A DNA stretch of 64,000 nucleotides. Source: Apiosordaria backusii (lineage: Eukaryota; Ascomycota; Sordariomycetes; Sordariales; Lasiosphaeriaceae). A program made the translations under genes and the position numbers. Positions 11,575 through 23,082 of this stretch are shown here, piece after piece. The first letter of the stretch is position 1. Each line of letters opens with the position of its first letter. The stretch spans positions 682,001 to 746,000 of the forward strand of contig JAUKTV010000012.1 of NCBI GenBank assembly GCA_030549205.1, written 5' to 3'. Under the pieces are notes generated by a model. It saw nothing but the letters and a program-made list of their open reading frames with translations. It searched no databases and was not told the DNA's origin.

Positions 11575-13708
11575 ATGGACCCCTTATCACTTGCTGCCAG
11601 TGTAATCACGGTGGCGAGTCTCCAAGAAGACCTCCGAACAGTGAAGTCGAGTTTGAACATTCTTCTTGGAGCCTCCAACTCGTACGAGTACCAGATCTTC
11701 TGGTCTTAGCCAACGCTAACCTGTGCCGTTGTTCAGACAAGACATGGTCAAGATACGACTTGAAATACAGGAATTATCATCGCTCACTACTAGGTCCTCC
11801 CTTCAGTCTACACAAGAGCATCTTGCCATGAGCAAGGCTTTTATGACCACAATGGCAGGCATCGACGAGCGTGTCGCCCGTGTTGAGGCCCTCATCCGGG
11901 CACAGACTGAGCAGCTCCACGAACGGCAGTTCTCACAGCTTGGTTCTTCGTACAACGTCCCAGCAAAACCAAGAAAACGACAGTCGATTCCTAAATATGA
12001 GACAGAGCCAGCAACAATACGCACCGAAGATAGCATCGGCGTCCGGGTCCGACCCTTCGTTGCAACATGGCACACCGGTTGTCGATGCTGGTGCCATACC
12101 CAGCAGCGCTCTGCAACACCTGCCGTTCTGAACAACCTGTTAGGGAGGTTATTTGTGGGGTACTCCGGGCTACCAGTTCTCAGCCAAAAATGCGACAACG
12201 AAGAATGTCGTGGTGTGCTTTCCAAACAGATCAGCATGGAATATTGGTTCCCAATATCCCTGTGGTCGACCATCATCAGACTCCAACTCGGAACAAGTCT
12301 CAACGGAGGGCCAACATTACATCTCGAGACTTTCAGAAGGATACCAGACACATCTCAGTCCGTTGACTTTGCTCAGAAGGGGAACATGCTTGGGCTTCAG
12401 CATCTCTTCAGGCATGGACTCGCCTCCCCACGGGATGTGAGCAATAGCCGTGGCTACACTCTGCTGCGGTGGGCGCTGTACGCCAAACAGTATGAAACAG
12501 TCAAGTTCCTCGTTCACGCCGGCGCGGACCCCGATTACCGCCCAATATCAGAATCTGACAACAGTCCGCGCATCAAGGCGTGCCATTTTCTGCTGGAAGG
12601 AGGATTGTCTGAGACAGCAACCGACGCCCTCAGGACGATTACACGAGGTAGCGAGTTTCTTGATGACTTTATTGACGCTTCTAACTTCACCAAGCTTCAT
12701 AAAATCGTTTTGGGGCTTTCACTTCACAACCTTGAAGATGCGCTGATTCGAAATCCTGGGGATATGAACGTTCATGATTCCATGGGACGCACCCCGTTGG
12801 CCTGGGCTGCAGCCAAGGGAGATATCCGGATGGTAGCCAAGCTGCTCAGTTATGGTGCGGATCCCAACATCATGGATGTCCAACTATCCGGTCCATTATC
12901 CAATGCAGCAGCTCAGGGTCATACCGCATGTGTTGAGCTCCTCCTCGAAGCAGGGGCGGATCCTGACCCTGTGCCTCCGAAAGGTGTCCAAAAAGGCAGT
13001 CCTCTCAGCGTTGCCTCGCGAAACAGCAGAGATGCCACCCTTCTGAAGCGACTGCTGGACTTTGGCGCCGACGTCAACACTCGCACCGTGGAGGGAAAGA
13101 CACCACTCTTCCACGCCACAAGGAACGACAATGCCAGTTTTGCGATGTTGCTTCTGGAGTACGGGGCTGATTTGAACGCCACAACCATCACCGGCGAGAC
13201 CCCTCTGACGACAGCTATTACATACAACAGCCACAATGTCCTTCGTCTCTTTCTCGACCGATGGTCAGAGTACAGTGTCTGTCCTCGTTTAAAGGGACCA
13301 AATCTCGTCAAAGTTGCGGCTTTTTATGGTGATGTGGAAACAATGGATATCTTGGCCAAGGCGAGTCACTTTCAGTCAAAGCATGACAAGGAGTACACGC
13401 TCGGTGACTTCAAGTCCATTCTTCGCCAAAGAGTAGATGTTACAGAAGAGCTTGTGATGGCCTTTGACGAGCTTCTTAGTGTCATCAATGCTGCGCCGGA
13501 TATGAGAAGGGGCGAGGAGGATCTGATGGAGGCAGGATTCTTTTCTTGCCTGGGGTCAAGGTCGAACACGCTTGAGGATGGGTTTGTGAGGAAGAATTCA
13601 GAGGCTGGGCTGGGTTTTGAAGGTGATGAGGACTCGGTGGAGAGCTTCCAGGATGCGATCGAAAAACTCGAACTTATTGCAGCAGAGGACGTGTCTTGTG
13701 TCTATTAA
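11575..13708 (+). CDS. Ankyrin-repeat protein with MDPLSLAAS-type N-terminus
   Basis: Predicted two exons, 11575-11687 and 11737-13708, about 694 residues. The donor may instead lie 6 nt upstream, at 11682. The start 'MDPLSLAASVITVASL' is a hydrophobic N-terminus common in fungal signalling and STAND-type proteins. A predicted helical segment follows, then a Cys/His-rich stretch ('CRCWCH') and 'GRLFVGYSGLP', a block I associate with fungal ankyrin proteins but cannot assign a function. From about residue 230 onward at least five ankyrin-like units occur ('GRTPLAWAAAKGDIRMVAKL', 'VELLLEAGADPD', 'LLLEYGADLNA'). The tail is acidic. No catalytic domain is seen. It is divergently transcribed from the SPX-GDPD gene. 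The role is unknown; protein-protein interaction is the only safe inference. Confidence 0.75.
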
Positions 13709-13931
13709 GCATATTTCGAGGCTAATCAACGATGTTTTTAAGCTTATCGAGAGAAAAGAATAACAAAGCACTGTCGATCCGAACGAGGTGGTTGGACATT
13801 TGTACACAATCACTTTGGACCAAGGTACCTTATTAATGTAACTTACTTTATCAATCTCTCAGTTTACAAATACGATTACAACAAAAAGTCTTATGTTGAT
13901 GAGCTCAGAGGAAATCCGAGTCCCCCTTTTA

Positions 13932-14062
13932 CTCAGACGAAGTCCACTTACCTATGCTCAGATGAAGACCACTTATGCTCCAACCAGAACTGAGATGAGC
14001 TCAGATTCAGTTTATGACAAACTCGGATTATGTCCATAAGGTAACCAGCTTAGATTAAGTCT
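13932..14062 (+). repeat. Degenerate CTCAGATGAAG-type repeats
   Basis: CTCAGACGAAGTCCACTTA (from 13932) is followed 25 bp on by CTCAGATGAAGACCACTTA (from 13957). Weaker relatives follow: CTCGGATTATGTCCATAA and CTTAGATTAAGTCTATAA. Several differences are C/T changes. The array looks like an old, decayed repeat. Confidence 0.4.
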
Positions 14063-17056
14063 ATAACAAGCTTCAACGCGGTCCGTGAGAAGTTTAGATT
14101 TAAGACCGAAGAAGTTGGGATTGTCGTTATATCAAGCTCAAGCTAGGCACCTAGTTAGCCCATTCTATCGGGCATGTGGCTTAATCTTATAATGGCCGCT
14201 TTGCATTCCAGGACCGCTTAACTTCCTACAGAAAGATCTTTTTTATTTTCCCGGAAACCGTCTCAGTTTCGAATAGGGTATTTCCCGCTTTTAAGAAGGC
14301 CCTCTTCACAGTTCGATGACACCTCGTGCGGCCTTAAGCCAGGCGCATGTATCTTCTGATAACAAACATGTCGAGAGTTGGAGGCTGGTTACTGTTTTGT
14401 TTCCTACAGGGTGGGGCCCTTCAGCCTCGAGCTACAGTATAAGTGGACGTGCCTCAGATGCTAGGATAGGCAAGTATGCAGGAGATGGCCTAAGGAGAAA
14501 CACCTGCGGGCTTTTGTCTTATTATGTTTAGCTTGGTACCTTAATACCGAAAAGCTGATGGAGGGGATAGATCATGGGAGATCGCCATACCTTATCACAT
14601 CTGGATGAGATAGGCCATGGCTGATCCATGGCTGGACGAGTAACCACCCTTATATATGTACCGGCCGCAAGGTTCTTTCGAGTCATAGGCTAGCTGATTA
14701 TGAAAAGCAGGTACCAGAGCGCGCGAAGTGACACTGCATTAGCGACGATGGCACGTGGCGGGTGTGAGGTGTGGTGGTGGTTGAAAAGTATAAGAGGGTG
14801 AGGCATCCTCAGACCTGCCTTCACAACCTGAACCACATCAATACATACCGCAGTCAGAAACTGGGGTGGGTACCTACTTTCTCATACTATACTTTAAGGT
14901 GTTGATCTTACATCAGTGCAACCATGTGTACACCTCCTAACCTACCTACACACACCTACACCTTCTTCCCCCACACCTACTCACCATGGCCATTTTACCA
15001 CACACCCAGACATTCACCTCAGCACCAGCCTGAAAGATTAACTTATCTGTTGTCTCGTCATGAGGTCTGTGAGAACCACCCTTCTACCAGCCTTGAATTG
15101 GGGCAGAGTTGGCCCTGATTTCCTGCTGGGCTGACATCGTCCAGCCAATCAGACATCAGAGAGCATGTCGATGATTGTTGTCAACTATCTTCCTTCCTAT
15201 CCCAGCCAAGACCGGAACAAGTGCCACGACTCCAGCCTTGATTATCTTGATGATTATCTAGATGATGGTCACATGCCTCCCCCTCGTCCCTGTCGACCGT
15301 TGGACGGCGTCGATCATGCTGGGGATAACTGGGCATGACCAGTGCTTCCCAGGATTCCCACAACGGGCAAAGATGTCGCCATCAATGACTGCGGTTGCAG
15401 GAATAGGCTGAAGCCAATATGGATTCCGTGACACATCGTAACCACTCTGCTCCCCGCTTTTTTCCCAACTGAGTCTGACAGCAACGCACCGAAGCAAGTC
15501 ATTGGATTCGGTAACGGCTTTGTCTGTGCTATTATTACACTACCGAGAGATCTCGTGGCGGATCCACTGTTATCCGATCCGTTTGTTTCTCCTGATTAGG
15601 AGATGTTGAAGTCATAACGGTAGCTATCCAAATGTTGGTGGTCAAAACACTTCAAAAACATCTCCGAGAGGTCACAATTAAGGTATCTTTGTCAAGAGTC
15701 TTGGTACTCCAGATCGGTCGGAGACTTGCGAACCAACGGTGGGCGCCGCCCTCCCCTTTTCGGCGGGCTTGCAGGTCAGCAGCCGGCAGCTTGTTTGCCT
15801 TGTTCTTGGGCTCTTTTTGGACAGGAGACAAGCTGGTTGCTTCGGGTGCTTACCCCACTACCTGGTATCGTTGCAGCCGAGGCTAGCGTTATCGGGGAAC
15901 TGGAAGCTTGGACACCCTTTGACGAACGCCTCTGACGCTGTTATCAGACGCTAAAACCTAATCTCTGACCAATCAGCGTCTCATAATTTACCTGTTTCAT
16001 CGTGAACTTCACTTTCAACACCCACTCTCACCACTTCAACGCCATGCCCTTTCACGATGGTAATTCCACTGTTCGTTTTCTAGCCTTGCGGCTTCTTTTC
16101 GTCAGGTTCCCGGTTGGATACCGATCGATATCAGAGAGCACGCGTTTCATGAAGGATGCGTTTCGTGGACGATGCACCCCGATTAACCAGACCCCCACGC
16201 TGGGGTCATCAGCGGCTTGCAGTCGTGGTCCATAGGACCCCTACTGTCCGTACCACCATCGACGACACCGAGGTCAATCAGATATCGCTTCACCAGCTCG
16301 TTGGCCAAAGCTTTCCCATGGTGGTGCGCCGCAGACGCCCAAACACATCATCAACCTCGCCGTCTCACTTGGCAGTTGTCCCAGACTGACTGGACATGAC
16401 TTGCATGACATTACCCTCCAGCACACACGAATACGTTCTGAACTATCTGTAACGGGCGTCACCGAGCAGCTATCCAACACCAGATCATCACGAGACGCTA
16501 CCAGTTGCCGTCGCCGCCTAGCATACGGACATGAGCGAAAAATATGTGTCTTTGTCGTTCCTAATATCGGAATCGATAGAGTAGAGATTGATAGAGTTCC
16601 TGTGAGTGGAGGACACGCAGGAGGGTCCCGCCGACCGCTGGCCCCGCAACAGGCCGGGGGTTATGCGGAGTTAACTCCCCTTGAAGAATGGTTTCTTCGT
16701 TGGACAGCATGTGGTTTATTACCGGCCCCGAGCGAGTGGTCCCTCGGTCCCCCCCGCCCGACTGAGCTGAGGGTGAGGGCACAGCGCCAGTAGCGGTACC
16801 AGACAGTAAAAACCATGCAGCACACCAGAAGATACAACACGCATATGTGTGTAAACGGCGGGGATATGCACATCCTAGCCGCTTTAGAGTTTGGAGGAGC
16901 TTGGATACCTGCCGGGTTCCACACCTCCACTCCGCCGTCTCCAGGATCTTGTCCGGTTGTGGGACTCGTGCACCTCCACCGATAAGGCCTTGCAGCATTG
17001 GCAGCCCACCCTGTCTACAGATCTACTACCATAGCACAGCACAGCTTGAGTCGTCC

Positions 17057-17067
17057 ATATATTTAAA
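17057..17067 (+). promoter_or_regulatory. TATA-like element upstream of purine permease
   Basis: ATATATTTAAA lies about 165 bp before the permease ATG in otherwise GC-rich sequence. Position and composition fit a core-promoter TATA element; no transcription start is known. Confidence 0.3.
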
Positions 17068-17232
17068 GTTCAGGGACCCAGCGCCTCTTCCTGACAGTCT
17101 GGACCATCAGCCTCAACATTCCATCTCTATCTCTTCTTCCTTGTACCCCAGGGTCTACCGGGTCCTTCTCCCCATCAGACGTCATCTCAATCTCAACTCC
17201 CCGGTGTCCACATCTCCTTTCAACATCCAGTC

Positions 17233-19049
17233 ATGGATGAAGATCAAGGTCCGTCCCAGATTGTTCCTGGGCAAATGCCCAAGAAGACCGTTGGCGATCA
17301 CCTCAACACCATCAGGAAGACCTTCACCACGAAGGAAGGCCTCATAGGCGACTACGACTATGCCTTCCTTTTCCGACCGAACCTCCCCTTTATGGCCAAG
17401 TCCGACAAGGCCCCACCATTCTTTGGCCTCAACGACCGCATGCCCGTCGTCCTCGCACTGATTCTCGGCTTCCAACACGCTCTTGCGATGTTGGCCGGTA
17501 TCATCACGCCCCCAATCATCATGTCCGGCGCCGGCGGTGTCAACCTCACCACCGAGCAAACCCAGTACCTCGTCTCTACCGCCCTCATCGTCTCCGGTCT
17601 CTTGTCCGCCATCCAAATCACCCGTGTGCACATCAGGGGCACCCCCTACTACATCGGCACCGGTCTGATCTCCGTCGTCGGTATCTCCTTCGCCATTATT
17701 CCCGTCGCCACCGGTGCCTTCAACCAAATGTACGAGAACGGTTTCTGCCAAAAGGATGAGAACGGTGCCAAGCTCCCCTGCCCGGATGCTTACGGCGCCG
17801 TCCTCGGCACAGCTGCCCTTTGCGCCCTGCTCGAAATCGCCCTGAGCTTCATGCCACCAAAGATCATGCTCCGCATCTTCCCCCCAATAGTCACCGGCCC
17901 TACTGTCATGCTTATCGGTATCCACCTCATCGAGTCCGGCTTCAAGAACTGGGCTGGCGGCTCTGGCCTTTGCGCCGAGAAGAACCCCGCTGAGTTCTTT
18001 GCCCGCTGCCCTGACATTTCCGCTCCGAACGCCCTGCCGTGGGGTTCGCCAGAGTACCTCGGTCTCGGGTTCAGCGTCTTCGTCACCATCATCCTCTGCG
18101 AGCGGTTTGGTTCCCCAATCATGAAGTCTACCTCTGTCATCATTGGCCTGTTGACAGGCTGCATCATCGCTGCTGCGACTGGTTACTTCAACCGTGCTGG
18201 TATCGACCATGCGCCTGTCGCTTCCTTCATCTGGGTCAAGACCTTCAAGCTGAGTCTGTACGGGCCTCTGGTGCTGCCGCTGATGGCAGTGTTTATCATC
18301 TGTGCTTGCGAGGCTATTGGTGATATTACCGCTACTTGCGATGTTTCCAGACTTGAGGTTGAGGGCAAGCTCTACGAGAGCCGCATTCAGGGTGGTGTCT
18401 TGGCTGATGGTATCAACGGTATGCTGGCTGCTCTTTGCACCATCACTCCCGTTACCACCTTTGCTCAGAACAATGGTGTTATTGCTTTGACGCGCTGCGC
18501 AAACAGAAGCGCAGGGTACTGCTGCTGGTGAGCTCCCTCCTCTCACCCATTTTTACAATCCCTTATCTAACAGTCAACAGCCTCTTCCTCGTCATCATGG
18601 GCGTCTTTGCCAAATTCGCCGCGTCTCTCGTCTCCATCCCTTCGGCGGTCCTCGGCGGCATGACAACCTTTTTGTTTACCGCCGTCGCCGTCTCCGGCAT
18701 GGCCATCATCACCAAGGGCGTCCCGTTCAACCGCCGCAATCGATTCATCCTTACCGCTGGTCTCGCTCTCGGATACGGCGCGACGCTCGTGCCGAACTAT
18801 TTCGAGAACGTCTTCAGCTATAGCGGGGACAACAAGGGCCTGCAAGGGTTCTTGGATGCGATTAGTTTGATCATGGAGACTGGGTTCGCGGTCACGGCGA
18901 TGGTTTGCATGATTTTGAACTTGACGCTGCCGATGGAGGTGGAGGATGTTACGGAGGCGGTGCCCGCGGGGCAGGTTCTGCCAGTTGGGAGGCCGGGGAG
19001 TATGGGGGATAATAGTGTTGAGGAGGAGAAAGGGGGGAAGAGTGCGTAG
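17233..19049 (+). CDS. Purine (uric acid/xanthine) permease, NAT/NCS2 family
   Basis: Predicted two exons, 17233-18527 and 18581-19049, 587 residues. It belongs to the nucleobase-ascorbate transporter family, proton symporters in the plasma membrane that import uric acid and xanthine. Family hallmarks are visible: the early segment 'LGFQHALAMLAG', the region 'ACEAIGDITAT', and the NAT signature 'QNNGVIALTR' next to the splice site. Splicing restores 'AGYCCCLFLVIMGVF'. About a dozen or more hydrophobic segments span the protein, and the acidic, low-complexity C-tail fits the cytosolic tail of UapA/UapC. The sequence is closest in my reading to Aspergillus UapA/UapC, but I cannot decide between them. 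Length is normal and no damage is seen. A TATA-like element precedes it. Confidence 0.93.
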
Positions 19050-20053
19050 GGTTTTGGGGTTGTGAATGGATTTAGCGATGTTTCTGTGGGTTTTTTGGTT
19101 TTAATTTTTGGGATGGGATGAATATATGGGATAATGTTTTGGGTATATATGGGCCTGGGAGGATGGGATGGCACGAGTGTTCGAAAAGAAAGGGATGATT
19201 GATGATGATTAGCGGGCATGCGAGCATGCAAGTAAGCATACGAGAAGCAAAGAAGAAAGGATACCCTGTTTTTGTTATATAGATAGAGTACAGAAGGATT
19301 TGTTGTATATGAAGAGAATCGGTTGGAAGATGAGGAAATGGTTCCTTTTGTGCTTTTGGGTGGCATGGTGCGGTGAATTGGAAAGTATCTTTGACAGCAG
19401 GTCCCTGATCATTTTAAGGGTGCACACTGCAAGCACGCTCCTGACACCTGAGCCCAAAAGTTTCTCCCTTGAGAGATGGGAACTCTAGCTCATTCACCCC
19501 ATAGCGGAATTTACCCTATAGTCAATGTGGCTTTATGGCGCGCTGGAAAGACACGTAGGAGGCGATGTCCATCGAAGTTTTGCCTCGGGTCAATTCAGGG
19601 TGCTGAACGGCCTGTAAATATAGGCAGCGCTCCTGTAGAGACTCTCTTGATGGACTCCACTTTTGACCACGCTGTTAGTGAGCACGCCTATCTATTGGCT
19701 ACAAGCACATTGCTTTGGCTTGTTTATGGAAGAGATGCACGCTGCTGAAGCAGCATCTTTCTGGCACCTCACCACGATGCTCAAGTCAGTTGCAATCCAA
19801 TATTCTGTTTATTTCCTGGACCAAATTGCAGCTAAGCTATATACAAAAACTCCATTCAATATTTTGCATGTTCAAACTTTGGCCTTCCTCACGGCGGGGC
19901 ATGGATTCGACCAGCCTGACGGTCAGGCCCTCGTCGAACCACCCTCAAGGCCTTTCCACCCACTCTCTGTTCGCCAGGCTGTACTTCAATGAAGAGAAGT
20001 GGGGATTTCCCACACAATTTAACCCCCATGAAATTCTGACGTGTTCGAGTACT
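19050..20053. other. Intergenic between convergent genes
   Basis: About 1 kb between the permease stop and the kinase-like gene stop; it must hold both 3' UTRs. I searched it for a leftover vWA domain on the minus strand, as in the 48-kb paralogue, and found none. Confidence 0.55.
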
Positions 20054-22519
20054 TCAGTGAAATAAATCTCCGCACCTAGATATCCAAGCACCAGGTGGTT
20101 GTCCCAAGTTAACCAAAGATGTGAGAACACCCGAAGGAGAACCTGTCGAAGACCGCCCATACGATGGGTTGCGGCTGCGGTGAGAATGCAGACGGGGACT
20201 GCTCTTGGGGGTGGTCTTTTGGAGATGGTGAGTGGCTTTGGTTGACAGTGGCCGAATATGGATGTGGTTGTGCTGGGTGTGTCGGCTGTTGATGGTACAT
20301 CGTGAAGGGAGGGGGAGGGGAAGAGAGAAAAAGTTTGCTGGTAGGCGTCTGTTGTCAGGATTCTGTTGGTTACCAACTGGTATGTAACTGCTGACAATGG
20401 GCTGGGGTTGTGGTCTGAGAGTAAACGTGCTGCTCTGGTGTCTTGTTGTTCGAGGTGCTTGGCTGACCGGCTGTCCTGCATCTGGGTCTGGTAGGAAGAC
20501 CCGCATTCGCTCCCGGACCTCATCTAATGTTCCTGAAACTTTTCTTCCGATCTCATCAATGCCTGGTGCTTGTTGAAGAGCAGATCCTTGATGATAGCTA
20601 GGCGGTAGGTTGGGTGACTTCGAGGCACCATGTTCCAAGTTGGTAGGCGCCGGTGCCTGAGAGATATAACCCCGGCCAGAGAAAGTGGTAGCTTGTAGCT
20701 GAGAGGAAAAACCCTGTCCATATCCAGAAGGCGGGTTAGGTAAGTATGATGTCCGCCTGTCATAGGAATTCCGAGTTGGTTCAGGGGCACTAGGATGGTC
20801 AGAGTCCACCGGTACTCGGCTGTAATCGCGAATTTCGAGGGGAGTAGCACCGAACTTGGGCTCCGGATGGTCAGAGTCCACCGATACCCGACGGTACTCG
20901 CAAATTTCGAGGGTAGTAGCGCCAAACTTGGGCCCCGGATCTCTCGTGCTAAAAGAGCTGCTGTCTTCTCTTTTCAACTTCTCCAAAATGGTCCTAAGTT
21001 TCGATGAAAGCTGGACAGCGTTGTCTCTTTTCTTTGGGTCTAGGCATAGCATTGACCCTAAAATGAGGTCCGCAACCGGCTCTGACACTTTATCGAACAC
21101 AAGCCTGCGTGAGAGGACTTGTCGCAATATCTTGTCCAGGTCAAGTGTTGTTGTGACGTTGTGGAATGCCCCGAAAGAACCTGACTTTTCGCGTATCGAC
21201 TTGAATTGCATTTGTCCATGTTCACCAGAAATACTCCAGACCAGCATCTCCAAGAAAATACACCCAAGGGACCAGATATCAGCTTTTGGGGTCAAATTGG
21301 AACCATGATCTCGAAACTCAGCTCTACAGGCGGCCAGTTCTGGCGCCTGAAACTCGGTAACACCCTTGGTGTTATGCCAGAGGATCTGATCGGGACCGAA
21401 CCCACTCATACCAAAGTCGCGTATCTTGAAGCGATACTTCCAAGATGATTTGGTGCCATCTTCAGGTTTGCTGTGGCGGTCATGGGCTCGGGAAACATAA
21501 ATGTTGTATGGTCTGAGATCTCGATGGATTCCTAACAAGGTCCCAGTCCTGTCCCTGTTAAAAGAATGAAGAAGTGCCAGTCCATTTAGAAGGTTAGACA
21601 TTGCTTCCCATAGACCGTAGAGCTCCGAGTGGCCGAGAGGGGTTTCGCTGTCGTGTTGGGTATAGAAATTTTCCAAGATGCCCTCGTCGGCATGCTCTAG
21701 TAGCACATAACCCCATCCATCGTGTCTGAAAGACCCATAGTATTCAAGGAAGTACTTGGAGGCGCTATCGAGTACCGAGACAGGCTCCAACGCTAAATAA
21801 CTTGCTATTTTGTTTGTAAACGATGACTCGACCTCGCGGTTTTCTAGTCGGGTCGTTCTCACTAATACCGTAGGCTGTGACGACAAAGGAAGATCAGTTC
21901 AGAGACCTCGATATATTAGCGAATTGTCATGTCTTTGACTTACCGCCTTGGAGTATAACTCGCTATCTTCATTTAAAAAGTACTTTTGGGCAGTAATATA
22001 TTTGCCCTTCATCAATATTGGCCCGGGTCTCCATGGAAGGATGGATCTTGGCATGAGACTTGTATTGTGTAAAATAGATACTTCTCCGAGTCGTACGGGG
22101 CTGAATAGGTACTGGTGTTTATCGAAGGCAACCCACCCCTTCACCTGCCATCTCTCGTTGGGAAAGATTCCAACACAGTCCTCGTGCTTCGGGCGGTAGG
22201 TGTCAAGTGGGAGGTTGGAGTCATCAACGCCACTTGTGACAAAGTGAGACATAAATTTAACCATACAGGCTTCCGGCGCCGTAGCATAGACCAGGGTGGA
22301 AAATAGGCGGAGGAAGCGTTTATGGATAGTATCAGGGAGCTCCCACCGCTGCTGAACATTGCAGGAATTGAGAACCTCGCGAATCCGACAGGTACTCCAG
22401 TAATCTTGGAGTTTGGAATAGGGGACATACCCCGCGCTGCCGTAACTATCGAATCCAAGAGCCAAAAGTGAGGGCACGGCATTCCGAAAGGCGATGATGG
22501 GGCCCATATTGTGTGTCAT
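20054..22519 (-). CDS. Kinase-like protein lacking the ATP-binding lysine
   Basis: Predicted two exons, 22519-21944 and 21874-20054, 798 residues. It is a clear paralogue of the kinase-vWA gene at 48-51 kb: shared N-terminal blocks ('YVPYSKLQDYW', 'FLRLFSTLVY', 'DDSNLPLD') and an intron at the same phase-0 site just before the kinase core. The lysine position reads 'TVLVRTTRL' (paralogue 'TIAVKKTRL'), so the ATP-contacting Lys is Arg near residue 198. 'HRDLRPYN' (about 309) and 'RDFGMSG' (about 345) are kept. Pseudokinase or weak kinase is the inference. The C-terminal 400 residues are Pro/Ser/Gln-rich, contain a 24-residue tandem repeat and lack the vWA domain. The start at 'MTHNMGPIIAF' was chosen because it aligns with the paralogue's start; an in-frame ATG 63 nt upstream adds an Arg-rich stretch. 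Lies 0.56 kb downstream of the NLR, same strand. Confidence 0.8.
20793..20936 (-). repeat. 72-bp direct tandem repeat inside kinase-like gene
   Basis: Two copies with period 72 bp begin with GGATGGTCAGAGTCCACCG at 20793 and 20865. On the minus strand they encode 24-residue units 'PKFGATTLEICEYRRV...' and 'PKFGATPLEIRDYSRV...'. The difference pattern is mild, so the duplication is fairly young or constrained. The repeat keeps the reading frame. Confidence 0.85.
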
Positions 22520-23082
22520 CCTGATGCGCTGACGGGAGCGGACCTGCGATCGCACCCTGCGGCGCGGCGGGGGGGATCTCATGGCAATGAACCAGAATGG
22601 AAGAATATATGAGCGGGAAAACGGTGATTTAAGCCGATTCTTGTCAAGACGGAACTGGGTGTCAACTCCAAAGTGAAGATGCGTCGTCTGGTGGGCTTGT
22701 CAGTCCTGGCGGGGTAGGTTGTTGTGGAGGGGAAGAAAAGCAACTGACGAGGCTGTGCAGAGAATGCAGTTGTTGTCGGAAGCACCTGCTTGCTGACCTA
22801 CTTTCCTCTCCCCCATTCGTCAGTGGTATCAGATCGATTGATACAGTAAAGCTTCATTTTCAGCTCCCTAACGCCGCCTTGGCGAGAGAAGTAAAATCAC
22901 GAAACAATGTAAATTAATCTTCCGCTCCTGATAAATGCTGCTGAAGTAAATGTATACGCATATTACCCTATACAATTAGACAAAAAGAGGCAAGACAAAA
23001 TAATACCCAACCTCCAAATACTAACCCCCACTCAGTCTCCAAGATGTAACGCTTAAGAAAAGGTAAAAACAAATATAACAAA
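22520..23082. other. Gap between NLR and kinase-like gene
   Basis: 563 bp between the NLR stop and the kinase-like start, both on the minus strand. It holds the NLR 3' UTR and the kinase-like promoter. No ORF of note is present; AT-rich part near 22850-23080. Confidence 0.5.

Larger units (their letters stand above)
13709..17232. other. Intergenic, no supportable gene
   Basis: About 3.5 kb between the ankyrin gene and the purine permease. Short ORFs (for example 16401-16793 and 16847-17347, plus strand) show no family resemblance. The first 400 bp are AT-richer and hold degenerate CTCAGA-type repeats. The last few hundred bases are presumably permease promoter and leader. Confidence 0.55.

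Noticed and set aside
16401..17347. ORFs of 130 and 166 codons upstream of the permease
   Set aside because: No family resemblance; the second overlaps the permease start in another frame.
17182..18546. 454-codon minus-strand open frame
   Set aside because: Antisense shadow of the purine permease; composition is the typical acidic, Gly/Asp-rich product of reversed codon bias.
19476..20053. Possible leftover vWA domain after the kinase-like gene
   Set aside because: I read the minus strand for DxSxS-type sequence as in the paralogue and found nothing similar.
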